Below, one piece after another: positions 41,980 to 49,503 of a stretch of 59,324 bases of DNA. The notes under the pieces were generated by a model. The model was given only the letters and a program-made list of their open reading frames with translations, did not search any database and was not told where the DNA came from. The DNA comes from a virus. Numbering within the stretch: the stretch's first letter is position 1; each line of letters begins with the position of its first letter. The stretch lies in the IMG/VR virus record IMGVR_UViG_3300033571_016365, positions 1 through 59,324 of that record, one strand, 5' to 3'. Position numbers and translations under genes: made by a program.

Positions 41980-42084
41980 ATGTCTAAGTCGCCAAATAAA
42001 GGCAAGAAGGGATCTAATGGATCCAAACAAAATCAAGGGAATGCTACTGCTAAGAAAGCAAAGAATGGTGGCAAGAAAAAATGA
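41980..42084 (+). CDS. 34-aa Lys/Gly-rich basic peptide
   Basis: MSKSPNKGKKGSNGSKQNQG... ending AKNGGKKK, extremely basic and disordered. It is the first frame after the late motif, and the next gene follows 6 nt later. It could bind nucleic acid. Support comes from position and a clean Lys-rich frame. Confidence 0.55.
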   Translation: MSKSPNKGKKGSNGSKQNQGNATAKKAKNGGKKK

Positions 42085-42090
42085 GGTCTT

Positions 42091-42288
42091 ATGCCAAGAG
42101 AGTGGAATACTCCCAATCGTGAATGTTGGAACAAACCCATTCACCAAATACTACAAGCAATAGATAATCATACAAGGATAGGAATGGAAACAGGAAATCC
42201 ATGGCACGAAGAACAAGCACAAATATTAAGAAAATATGTAAAAGATTTAAAAATATGGATACACAGACAAGAGGGGTGGGATGAATAA
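42091..42288 (+). CDS. 65-aa hypothetical protein
   Basis: MPREWNTPNRECWNKPIHQI... contains several Trp residues and a helical middle (HEEQAQILRKYVKDLKIWIH). It overlaps the next gene by 8 nt. Unknown function; the gene is supported by tight packing in the plus-strand cluster. Confidence 0.65.
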   Translation: MPREWNTPNRECWNKPIHQILQAIDNHTRIGMETGNPWHEEQAQILRKYVKDLKIWIHRQEGWDE

Positions 42289-42391
42289 TTTTCCTTGGGG
42301 AGTATGTATAATTCTTGGATCAGGTTTAGTTTTTACTATGTGGTGCATTTACTACATACTAAGATTGGCATATTTGGAGACTAAAGAATAA
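42281..42391 (+). CDS. 36-aa single-pass membrane peptide
   Basis: MNNFPWGVCIILGSGLVFTM... continues WCIYYILRLAYLETKE: one transmembrane helix with a short polar tail. Its stop overlaps the ATG of the nuclease gene (TAATG). Function is unknown. Confidence 0.6.
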   Translation: MNNFPWGVCIILGSGLVFTMWCIYYILRLAYLETKE

Positions 42392-42732
42392 TGTATAACT
42401 ACAAAATAAAAAAAATCAACAAGGTCGTTGATGGAGACACTGTTGATTTAGATATTGATTTAGGATTTGGAATTACAATATCCCAAAGAGTTCGTCTTAA
42501 AGGTATTAATACTGCCGAAACAAAGACATTAAACCTAGAAGAAAAAGCAAAGGGATTAGTGGCAAAGGAATGGTTAAAAACTGAATTATCCAAAAAAGGT
42601 GAATGGGTTATTGAAACATTCAAGGAAGATAAGTATGGAAGAATTCTTGGAACTCTTTATCTTGTCGGAGAACCTGTTACAGTTAATGAAAGAATGATAA
42701 ATGAGGGAATCGCAAAACCTTTTATGGTGTAG
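42391..42732 (+). CDS. SNase-like (thermonuclease) nuclease
   Basis: A 113-residue protein with the staphylococcal nuclease order: VVDGDTVDLDIDLGFG (Asp metal site), QRVRLKGINTAE (catalytic Arg and the following Glu/Asp region) and FKEDKYGRILGTLYL (second Arg). Length is typical of the minimal OB-fold SNase domain. It may help degrade host DNA. It converges with the lysozyme gene with an 11-nt overlap. Confidence 0.88.
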   Translation: MYNYKIKKINKVVDGDTVDLDIDLGFGITISQRVRLKGINTAETKTLNLEEKAKGLVAKEWLKTELSKKGEWVIETFKEDKYGRILGTLYLVGEPVTVNERMINEGIAKPFMV

Positions 42733-43186
42733 ACCAAAGTTTTCCTTCTGCTTTTCTACGTCTCAATAATCCCACCTCAACATTACTTCCAGGATTACGA
42801 TATATCTCTAATGTTTTTGGAATTGCCGTCCAATTTTTCTCACGAAGGTTGCGAGTGATAGTATTAAAGTTACTTCCCCCGTAAAAGCCAGCACCGAGAT
42901 TGTAAGCAAAGGATAAAAGTGCTCCGCGTTGATTGTCATTCATTTCTCTCCAATATGGGATTTTAGAAAGTGCTGGTAAGAACTGACTCTCACATTGAGC
43001 AATCAACAATTCATCTGCTTCCTTTTGAGTAATGGTATCTCCAAGTTTAAATGGTGTCCCATTCTTCTTACGAGTAGACCCCCAACCAATAGTGATTGGA
43101 AGACCACCAGATAGTGGGTCTGGATATGCTTTAAGATGGCATCCTTCAAATTTTTTAATTAAATCTATTCCTGCCTTTAAAGTCAT
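42722..43186 (-). CDS. GH24 phage lysozyme (endolysin)
   Basis: A 154-residue T4-type lysozyme: GIDLIKKFEGCHLKAYPDPL (catalytic Glu in KFEG), LPITIGWGSTRK (Thr of the E-D/C-T triad), NDNQRGALLSFAYNLGAG and a C-terminal GLLRRRKAEGKLWS. No signal peptide is present, so a holin or another route is needed to reach the wall. The start overlaps the peptidase-like gene by 4 nt (ATGA), making a two-gene lysis unit. Confidence 0.93.
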   Translation of the reverse strand: MTLKAGIDLIKKFEGCHLKAYPDPLSGGLPITIGWGSTRKKNGTPFKLGDTITQKEADELLIAQCESQFLPALSKIPYWREMNDNQRGALLSFAYNLGAGFYGGSNFNTITRNLREKNWTAIPKTLEIYRNPGSNVEVGLLRRRKAEGKLWSTP

Positions 43187-43878
43187 TTAAAGATTCTTCC
43201 CCAACCAGTCTTATCTTTACCGTGCTCTAACCACCTATGAGTTAAATCAGATCTCTTGTATACTGCACCTTTGCCATTGGTTACTGCACCAGTGTATCCA
43301 TCATTCAAACTACCATAAGGATCATTAACAACATAGTCATTACCTTTCTTACCAATGACTACAACCATGTGCCCGCCAGTAGGTGCAGAAAGAGAACCCC
43401 TGTGCAGAATGCCAATAACGACAGGCTTTCCAATAGATAAACTCTTATCAAGATCAGAAAAAGAAAGGTTGTAACTAAAGTATGACTTAACACCATAACC
43501 CTCAAGAACACGGGTTTGAACTGAGTGATCTGTTGTATCACCAATTGCAAATACTTTTTGAATGTAGGCATCATCTCCCTTTGCCCCTTTTAGTGTTCCT
43601 GGTTTTAAAAACTCAAGGCACATAGCACAGGATGAAGAGTTGCAAGTTCTATCTGCATCTCTATAATTATCAGTTTGAGGAAAATATGGAACGGATAAAA
43701 CTCCAGTATGTGTAGGAACTGGTGTTTTTTCTCTAAAAATTTTGACCCAATTAGATTCATCTTGAATCAAATCTGGTTGCTTTTGTTCCAAATCTTTTTC
43801 AAGTTGCTCTACTGCTGCAACATGCTTTGGATTCTTTGGATCAAAATGTAGAAAGAAGTTATGAAGATCTATTTTCAT
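43183..43878 (-). CDS. peptidase C39-like cysteine hydrolase
   Basis: A 231-residue protein. After an N-terminal linker, VLSVPYFPQTDNYRDADRTC leads to CNSSSCAMCLEFLKP (candidate catalytic Cys), with PTGGHMVVVIGKKGNDYVVN (His) and NDPYGSLNDGY (Asn/Asp). This is the papain-like pattern of C39-like domains common in lysins. With the GH24 enzyme it may cut peptide crosslinks, or act in the virion. A CTAAATA late motif lies 20 nt upstream. Confidence 0.8.
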   Translation of the reverse strand: MKIDLHNFFLHFDPKNPKHVAAVEQLEKDLEQKQPDLIQDESNWVKIFREKTPVPTHTGVLSVPYFPQTDNYRDADRTCNSSSCAMCLEFLKPGTLKGAKGDDAYIQKVFAIGDTTDHSVQTRVLEGYGVKSYFSYNLSFSDLDKSLSIGKPVVIGILHRGSLSAPTGGHMVVVIGKKGNDYVVNDPYGSLNDGYTGAVTNGKGAVYKRSDLTHRWLEHGKDKTGWGRIFK

Positions 43879-43898
43879 TATATCTTTGACAACTACCC

Positions 43899-43905
43899 TA
43901 TTTAG
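43899..43905 (-). promoter_or_regulatory. late promoter motif CTAAATA for lysis genes
   Basis: CTAAATA on the minus strand, 20 nt before the C39-like gene. Late timing fits lysis functions. Confidence 0.5.
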
Positions 43906-43930
43906 ATTTTGATACCTTCACCCACACCAA

Positions 43931-44083
43931 TCAAGAAAAATATTCACCAATCTTGTCTAAGACTTTGTTGAGATACTTATGAGCAAGATCCTTTGACTCA
44001 AAAGTTTTCTCATTATAAAGTTCAGTCTTTAACTTCTCTACCTGAACTTTAATTTCTTCTTTTGTTAGTTGATTTCTAGGCAT
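43931..44083 (-). CDS. 50-aa helical hypothetical protein
   Basis: MPRNQLTKEEIKVQVEKLKT... then ESKDLAHKYLNKVLDKIGEY: two amphipathic helices, no Cys. A strong GGAGAGGA ribosome site precedes the ATG and is itself one arm of the hairpin at 44087-44117. A conserved type of small cyanophage protein; the role is unknown. Confidence 0.7.
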   Translation of the reverse strand: MPRNQLTKEEIKVQVEKLKTELYNEKTFESKDLAHKYLNKVLDKIGEYFS

Positions 44084-44086
44084 AAT

Positions 44087-44117
44087 AAAAAATCCTCTCC
44101 TGTATATAGAAGAGGAT
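44087..44117 (-). terminator. terminator hairpin that also holds a ribosome site
   Basis: ATCCTCT (44117-44111) and AGAGGAT (44098-44092) form a 7-bp stem on the minus strand, followed by TTTTTT. The distal arm contains the Shine-Dalgarno sequence of the 50-aa gene, so the hairpin can both end hli transcripts and mask translation. Confidence 0.6.
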
Positions 44118-44123
44118 ATAAAA

Positions 44124-44318
44124 CTATTTTGTATATGCTGCTTTTATTATTATAATAGAGAATAATATTGTAAAATATAATTCTGCTATTATCATTTGAA
44201 ATATAAATGTTCCCCACTCATATTTAGAATGAGGATAAGTATTATTGCTTATTTTTGTTAGGGTTTCACCATACTCCAGGAATAATTTGCCCAGTTGTGA
44301 AATAAGTTCCAACTGCAA
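44124..44318 (-). CDS. possible small membrane protein after hli
   Basis: The frame encodes up to 64 aa. The last ~35 (WGTFIFQMIIAELYFTILFS and IIIIKAAYTK) form a transmembrane helix. The ATG at 44318 lies inside hli in another frame, so the real start is unclear; a later Met would leave only ~23 aa. The region could also be a decayed gene. Confidence 0.4.
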   Translation of the reverse strand: MQLELISQLGKLFLEYGETLTKISNNTYPHSKYEWGTFIFQMIIAELYFTILFSIIIIKAAYTK

Positions 44319-44385
44319 TTACAAAACCAAGCATAGCAAGGCGACCATTAAGAATCTCTGCCTCAGGTGTCCATCCGAATTTCAT
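44266..44385 (-). CDS. hli: high-light-inducible protein (39 aa)
   Basis: The frame MKFGWTPEAEILNGRLAMLG... has the Hli core E-x-x-N-G-R-x-A-M-x-G and the C-terminal TTGQIIPGVW typical of Prochlorococcus/Synechococcus Hlips. One chlorophyll-binding transmembrane helix. It protects photosystems under light stress and is often next to psbA in cyanophages. Its ATG overlaps the 54-aa gene stop (ATGA). Confidence 0.92.
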   Translation of the reverse strand: MKFGWTPEAEILNGRLAMLGFVIAVGTYFTTGQIIPGVW

Positions 44386-44546
44386 TTTGTTTGTCCTCTT
44401 TTAGTAGTGTTTTGAATAACAATAAATTTGTCTTTTTTTAATGTGCCTGCGATACAAACTTTAAGTTCATCATCAGTAGACCAGGCACCATCTTCTATAA
44501 GTTGTTGAAGGGCAAGACTAAGTTGCCCAAGCATTCCAGCACTCAT
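44382..44546 (-). CDS. 54-aa hypothetical protein between hli genes
   Basis: MSAGMLGQLSLALQQLIEDG... followed by STDDELKVCIAGTLKKDKFI. No membrane helix. Overlaps on both sides (1 nt and 4 nt) show it is cotranslated with the Hlips. The role is unknown. Confidence 0.7.
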   Translation of the reverse strand: MSAGMLGQLSLALQQLIEDGAWSTDDELKVCIAGTLKKDKFIVIQNTTKRGQTK

Positions 44547-44632
44547 CAGTAAGTTTCGCAGACCTTCTCTACAGCATAACTCAAAAGCACCAAAAATGCA
44601 ACCCCTGTAAATGTAAAGATTGTTTCAGTCAT
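44546..44632 (-). CDS. 28-aa single-pass membrane peptide
   Basis: MTETIFTFTGVAFLVLLSYA then VEKVCETY: one transmembrane helix in 28 residues, the size of small photosynthetic complex subunits (PetN, PsbT class), though no specific match is seen. It overlaps neighbours by one base on both sides (TGATG). Confidence 0.6.
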   Translation of the reverse strand: MTETIFTFTGVAFLVLLSYAVEKVCETY

Positions 44633-44841
44633 CAGGCAAGACCAAAGAACAGATTACCAGTGATTGCATAAGAGGCAAGTCCTGCAATGATGCCCATCAT
44701 TGCCCAACGACCATTAGCAAGTTCTGCTCTTTCATTATGGGTCATCATACCATACTTGATTGCATCAGCATCAGAGATATACATAACAGGTTCTTTAGCA
44801 AACATGTTTTGCTGCCCATACTCATTAGTTGTTACAGTCAT
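44632..44841 (-). CDS. hli: high-light-inducible protein (69 aa)
   Basis: MTVTTNEYGQQNMFAKEPVM... then the Hli helix NERAELANGRWAMMGIIAGL with the E-x-x-N-G-R-W-A-M-x-G chlorophyll motif and ASYAITGNLFFG. It is first in the small photosynthesis cluster, with a consensus promoter 27-55 nt upstream. Confidence 0.93.
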   Translation of the reverse strand: MTVTTNEYGQQNMFAKEPVMYISDADAIKYGMMTHNERAELANGRWAMMGIIAGLASYAITGNLFFGLA

Positions 44842-44867
44842 TTAAAATTGTTAAGAAACATTACAAT

Positions 44868-44896
44868 ATTATATATGATCCATTAAGTTTTGTCAA
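44868..44896 (-). promoter_or_regulatory. consensus sigma-70 promoter for the hli cluster
   Basis: TTGACA (44896-44891), 17-nt spacer, TATAAT (44873-44868) on the minus strand. The -35 box overlaps the stop codon of the upstream glycosyltransferase gene. Confidence 0.92.
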
Positions 44897-45687
44897 GGAT
44901 CTATAGCATGGACTAATGGTTCCCAGAATCCATAGTACTCATAATCTAAAAGATTATTAGAGTCCATAGATGGTTGTCTATTTTTCCAAAAATTTAACAC
45001 TCCTTCCACGTTTTGTTTGTGAAAAACTTCAATATGATCTTGGTGAATTCCAGATTCAAAATCATATCTATATGTAAATAATGGCATTGAGTAAGTCCTG
45101 CCAGAATTATAGATAATCTCTTCTGAAGTTGCTCTTGGTTTTATTTTTTGATCTAACCTATATTTGTCTCCTCTACAATGATTAGTAATTATTTTCTTTG
45201 CATGATGTCTTGTTATGACATAAAATGCTGCACAGAAATCATTTATAAGTCTTGGGTGTAGATTTGCTCTTAGATTTTTAGTGCTAGTAATAGCACACTG
45301 CAAAACATCCCAGTCATAAGGTGCAGAAGCCATAAACCCACCCCATGTAAAAGGCCAGTAAGGAACTGTATCAAATACAATATCATCTTCACATATAATA
45401 ATGTGATCTAATTGTGTTTCAAAGTAGAAATGTTTTATCGCCTTTAGGTGAGACATAGTACACCCAAGTTCTCCTTGAGTCAATAACTCAGGAAATTTAC
45501 CAACTAGAAGATCAGTTACATCATTATCTCCTCTGGCATCAATTCCAGAGATTCTAGTATTTTCTATTCCATAAAAATCAAACAGACTATTCATGTGGTC
45601 CTGTCTGTTTGTTTCAGTATCAAGATTGATCCAAAGAATAGGACCAATTCCTTTAAGTTTCTTTTTTACTGTAGAAGTATCTGTCAT
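44893..45687 (-). CDS. GT25-like glycosyltransferase (copy 1)
   Basis: A 264-residue protein from ATG 45687, overlapping the upstream stop as ATGA. PILWINLDTETNRQDHMNSL is the family opening, followed by GELGCTMSHLKAIKHFYFET and IIICEDDIVFDTVPYWPFTW (E-D-D metal site), as in LPS galactosyltransferases of family 25. It is the last gene of the long glycan operon. Confidence 0.85.
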   Translation of the reverse strand: MTDTSTVKKKLKGIGPILWINLDTETNRQDHMNSLFDFYGIENTRISGIDARGDNDVTDLLVGKFPELLTQGELGCTMSHLKAIKHFYFETQLDHIIICEDDIVFDTVPYWPFTWGGFMASAPYDWDVLQCAITSTKNLRANLHPRLINDFCAAFYVITRHHAKKIITNHCRGDKYRLDQKIKPRATSEEIIYNSGRTYSMPLFTYRYDFESGIHQDHIEVFHKQNVEGVLNFWKNRQPSMDSNNLLDYEYYGFWEPLVHAIDP

Positions 45688-46334
45688 GGTTTCCCCCACT
45701 GTGGATATCTATGATCTTTTAAAAATGAATAGTCAACATTAAAACCTTCAATATCTGAATAACTTTCTCTTTGCCAAGTTAAATGTGGGACTATTACATA
45801 TGCATTAATTTCCTTATGAGATTGTGCATAATGAACATCACAAGGTTTAGTAATATCTATTAAGTTATTAATGAACCTATCATAAACTGTATACTTAAAA
45901 GCAACAGAATGTGCTGCCAAAGTATATTCACATCTGTAAATATGTTCAGATACTTGGGTAAGATTCATTCCATGAAAATGTTGACCTCCAAGATATAGCA
46001 TGTCCCAATCATGTGGAACTTCAGCACGATACCTATTGAACTTGCTATTTAAATCTTCATCAAATTCAATATCATCTTCAAGAAGCAAAAAAGTTTTTGC
46101 TTTAATTTGTTTTGCCAACTTAAGAGTAAACAACTGAGACAGTGCACATCCAACTGCCCCTTCTTTAATTTGGGGAGGAAAGTCAAGATTCATATTAGAA
46201 CCTTTAATTCCAGGAACTCTTTCCACCCAAAGGTTATGTTTATGGAATTGCTTTGCAGCCTCTACCATCCTATCTTTTCTATCATCAAGATTAATACAAT
46301 AAATCTTGTCAAAAAAATCATTTAAAGTTCTCAT
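45684..46334 (-). CDS. GT25-like glycosyltransferase (copy 2)
   Basis: A 216-residue protein from ATG 46334. KIYCINLDDRKDRMVEAAKQ, EGAVGCALSQLFTLKLAKQ and TFLLLEDDIEFDEDLNSKF (E-D-D) are the family 25 signature. Shorter than copy 1 and diverged. Coupled to the GT11 gene by ATGA overlap. Sugar specificity is unknown. Confidence 0.85.
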   Translation of the reverse strand: MRTLNDFFDKIYCINLDDRKDRMVEAAKQFHKHNLWVERVPGIKGSNMNLDFPPQIKEGAVGCALSQLFTLKLAKQIKAKTFLLLEDDIEFDEDLNSKFNRYRAEVPHDWDMLYLGGQHFHGMNLTQVSEHIYRCEYTLAAHSVAFKYTVYDRFINNLIDITKPCDVHYAQSHKEINAYVIVPHLTWQRESYSDIEGFNVDYSFLKDHRYPQWGKP

Positions 46335-47131
46335 AAAACCTCCCAATCATCTAGATAAAGATCCTTTGTATTATGGTCTGGTAAAGAAGGTCCAAACCAA
46401 ATTTTTGGAGCAATAACATTTTTACTTTTAGCTAACCATGCTCCCCACCAACTAAATGAACTATTTGCAATGATATGATGAGTACACATAGACATAAGGC
46501 ACATATCATATTCTGCCATATTTGCTTGAGATATAAAAAATCTATCTGGATCAAATAAATTTTGTCTCACGCACCACTCACTATCATCTGAAAAAATAAT
46601 GACTGGAATATCCCCAAACCTTGATAGTGCTTCAGAATAATACTCAAGTGGTGGAGTTGGATGAAAGGATTGTAAGGTTAAATAATCCCCTCTTCTAATA
46701 TGCAAAGAGATTATTTGATCACTCTTAACAATCTCTTGAATAAACTCTTCACATACATCCACTACTTCAGATTTAAAAGTAAAATCTTTTCTAAGATCTT
46801 CTTCAATATTCTTAAAGTATTTTTCAGATTGAAAATATCCATAAAGATCTACATTATCTTCACAGTTATTAAACAAGTATTCATCAAAATGAAATCCAGA
46901 TTCCTTAACCATTTGATTTGGTTCAAGGAATTTATTATACTTACTTAAATCAAAAGCAGTGTGAATATTAGTTTCTGAATTTTTTACATTTGGATCACTA
47001 ACACCAAACACTTGTTGTGGAGGAATGCAAAATTCAAATCCTCTATTCGCAGCAATACCTCTTAAAGAGGCATACTGAAACATCTGATTTCCAAGTCTTC
47101 CTAAATTTCCTAACTGATTAAATGAGATCAT
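46331..47131 (-). CDS. GT11 family alpha-1,2-fucosyltransferase-like
   Basis: A 266-residue protein. LGRLGNQMFQYASLRGIAAN is the N-terminal GT11 motif, VSLHIRRGDY-type LHIRRGDYLTLQSF is the conserved peptide that binds GDP-fucose (HxRRxDY), and NSSFSWWGAWLAKS is the C-terminal motif III. All key residues appear present. Next to GT10, Gmd and Fcl genes in the same operon, so fucose is a strongly supported donor. Confidence 0.92.
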   Translation of the reverse strand: MISFNQLGNLGRLGNQMFQYASLRGIAANRGFEFCIPPQQVFGVSDPNVKNSETNIHTAFDLSKYNKFLEPNQMVKESGFHFDEYLFNNCEDNVDLYGYFQSEKYFKNIEEDLRKDFTFKSEVVDVCEEFIQEIVKSDQIISLHIRRGDYLTLQSFHPTPPLEYYSEALSRFGDIPVIIFSDDSEWCVRQNLFDPDRFFISQANMAEYDMCLMSMCTHHIIANSSFSWWGAWLAKSKNVIAPKIWFGPSLPDHNTKDLYLDDWEVL

Positions 47132-47931
47132 TGCAAATAATTAACGTAAATAAAATCTTCTAGAACTTCAATCTGTTTGACTCTTTTTAAGTTATCTTTG
47201 ATTGCTTCAATCTTGCTTTCATAAATTTCTTCAGAAACATCAAACTCATCACTCAGTTGAATGATTCCATCTTGGTTAAAATGTTCACCAATGTCAGGAG
47301 ATCCCAGATAAACAGGGATAGTACCAGTAGCAAAACAATCAAGAATCTTCTCTGTGTAGTATGATTCATAAACTCCATTTTCAATTACAACAGAAAACAT
47401 ATAATCACAGAGACCTTCTTCTTTATCATCAATTGGATTGATACCTCTACCATAGATATCAACCTGATCCCCAAGTCTTTCCACCCAATCTAATCTATTT
47501 TTTTGCCCTTCAGTAAATGCTTTATTAGAAGAGATCATAGAAATCATTTTACTTTTCTCATAGATCTTTGGTTCTTTAATCCAAAATCCTTGAGCTGGAC
47601 ACCACTTAAATCTAGAGTCAAGACTAAGAAGTTCTTTATTATGCGTAAAAATATATTCAAATACTTTAAAGTATTCTTCTACATTTGCCTTTATCTCATC
47701 TGCAATCCCAGGAACTACAAATTTAGATTCAAGCAACCATCCATATTTTTTGCCTGGAATTCCATCAGTAAATGCCTGATTAATATTCTGATCTACATAA
47801 ACAGTTTCATTTGCAGAAAGATCAAAGACCCATTCAATATACTTAGATTCCTTTCCATGTACAGAGTATCCTTTATTTCCTCCAGTAAGATGGGTAAAGG
47901 AATTTCCAACTAAATTAATTCTGTGTTTCAT
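47128..47931 (-). CDS. GT10 family alpha-1,3-fucosyltransferase-like
   Basis: A 267-residue protein. The donor-binding block SVVIENGVYESYYTEKILDC followed by FATGTIPVYLGSPDIGEHF matches GT10 fucosyltransferases (F-x-(L/V)-x-x-E-N-x-x-x-x-x-Y-x-T-E-K). DIYGRGINPIDDKEE and SMISSNKAFTEGQKNRLDW are also typical of this family. A second fucosyltransferase of another fold in the same operon strengthens a fucosylated product. Confidence 0.88.
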   Translation of the reverse strand: MKHRINLVGNSFTHLTGGNKGYSVHGKESKYIEWVFDLSANETVYVDQNINQAFTDGIPGKKYGWLLESKFVVPGIADEIKANVEEYFKVFEYIFTHNKELLSLDSRFKWCPAQGFWIKEPKIYEKSKMISMISSNKAFTEGQKNRLDWVERLGDQVDIYGRGINPIDDKEEGLCDYMFSVVIENGVYESYYTEKILDCFATGTIPVYLGSPDIGEHFNQDGIIQLSDEFDVSEEIYESKIEAIKDNLKRVKQIEVLEDFIYVNYLQ

Positions 47932-48772
47932 AATTGATATAATTTTTATTTTTTAAGTTAGGTATCTTACTTTCAAAAAAAGGATACATTATCCACTGTG
48001 GAGATTCTAGCACAATATCAGGAGTAATGCCATATGCACTAGGATATATTCCATCTTTATATTCATACATGGGACCCTGCCAATCTATTCCAGGAACTCC
48101 TAATCCCCATTTTTTGATAAAAGTATTCATAGAAATACTATGGTATTTCATTGATTTCATATGATGTATGTCATTTCTAACAAACCCAGAATACTTTTCT
48201 TCTACATTAGCTACATCATAATCTAATCTATTATTGATTCTAGCATGTAAAAGGTCATTTATAGAACTTGCATTTTTATTATAAATCAAATGTCTTAAAA
48301 AGTAATCACACTCTTGCCATCCAATGTTACAATATCTTTCATCCCACAATCCAACTGCTATAATTGCATCAACAGTATAGCTATGGAAAGCATCTCCACA
48401 TCCACTAGTAATAAAATTATAAATCTTATGACTTTCAACTAATTTATTAATAGTGCCTTCATCATAATGAACGTCATTTTGAGAAAGAATAACAATATCA
48501 CAATCTGGATTTTCCAAATCCCTAAACCCATCAATCAAACACTCATTCCAATTTCTAGCAAGGTGTCCAGTAGAAAATGTTGGTCTAGTAGAATTAGTAA
48601 TAACAGTATATTTTAAATCAACATCCTCAAGAACAACTGGGGCATCTTTAAAATTATTGACTATAAAAATTTCATGATCAAAATCTTTGATTCCACTTTT
48701 TTCAAATGTTTTAAGAGTTTTATTCAACTCAAAATCATTATCATAAGTAACAAAATAAACTTTAATTTTCAT
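47915..48772 (-). CDS. GT-A family glycosyltransferase
   Basis: A 285-residue protein (MKIKVYFVTYDNDFELNKTL). IVILSQNDVHYDEGTINKLV contains an N-D-V site in the place of the D-x-D motif, and IAVGLWDERYCNIGWQECDY is the acceptor-side GT2 motif. It overlaps the methyltransferase by 4 nt and the GT10 gene by 17 nt. Confidence 0.78.
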   Translation of the reverse strand: MKIKVYFVTYDNDFELNKTLKTFEKSGIKDFDHEIFIVNNFKDAPVVLEDVDLKYTVITNSTRPTFSTGHLARNWNECLIDGFRDLENPDCDIVILSQNDVHYDEGTINKLVESHKIYNFITSGCGDAFHSYTVDAIIAVGLWDERYCNIGWQECDYFLRHLIYNKNASSINDLLHARINNRLDYDVANVEEKYSGFVRNDIHHMKSMKYHSISMNTFIKKWGLGVPGIDWQGPMYEYKDGIYPSAYGITPDIVLESPQWIMYPFFESKIPNLKNKNYINYETQN

Positions 48773-49503
48773 AGGATACAGATGGCAGTGTCTTGAACCA
48801 TATTACTTTGATAATGTTCATCATTCCATTCTTCAAAGTCCCACTTAGTTAATTCTAGTTCATCATAGAACTGTCTTACATCTTTAAGTCTAATGTCCCA
48901 AACATTATCAATGACAATAAGAGTATCTTTATCTGCTACTGACATAGCAACTTCAAAATCTCTCTTAACTCCTTCATAAGAATGATCTCCATCTACAAAA
49001 ATAAGATCATATCTGCTACCAAAATCTTTAGATGCTTCTTTAAGAATTTGAATATTCTTTTCTGAAATCTCATCATTTGTATAGTCTACAAAATCATTAA
49101 ATGGAAGATCTACTTTATACTTCCAATCATCATAATCTGAATGATGAGGATACCAGTATCTGGCATTGACTCTAGTTGAATGAGGAACATATGAAATCTG
49201 TCCATCATAACCACCCTTTCTAATGTCAAAGGAATCAATCACACCATATCCAGATCTACCATAAAGTTCATCCATAGCAAAAGCCATAGCATTAGAACTT
49301 TCATAATGCCAAGAACCAATTTCAAGAACAGTTTTTGCTTCAATCATTTTGACTAAAGTGGCAAGACAATTTCTACAATGAGTTGCTGCTCCTTGATATT
49401 TAAACCCCTGAAGGATCCCATTTTCAGGTCCTTTATCTACATAATAATTTACAAATTCATTTTTAATGAATTCAACTTTATTTTCATAACCTTTGTAACT
49501 CAT
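48769..49503 (-). CDS. class I SAM methyltransferase
   Basis: A 244-residue methyltransferase-24-like protein. TVLEIGSWHYESSNAMAFAM is the SAM-binding loop, RYDLIFVDGDHSYEGVKRDF is motif II with the Asp-Gly-Asp-His that binds metal in such O-methyltransferases, and TLIVIDNVWDIRLKDVRQFY follows. Likely to methylate the glycan being built in this operon. Substrate unknown. Confidence 0.85.
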   Translation of the reverse strand: MSYKGYENKVEFIKNEFVNYYVDKGPENGILQGFKYQGAATHCRNCLATLVKMIEAKTVLEIGSWHYESSNAMAFAMDELYGRSGYGVIDSFDIRKGGYDGQISYVPHSTRVNARYWYPHHSDYDDWKYKVDLPFNDFVDYTNDEISEKNIQILKEASKDFGSRYDLIFVDGDHSYEGVKRDFEVAMSVADKDTLIVIDNVWDIRLKDVRQFYDELELTKWDFEEWNDEHYQSNMVQDTAICIL

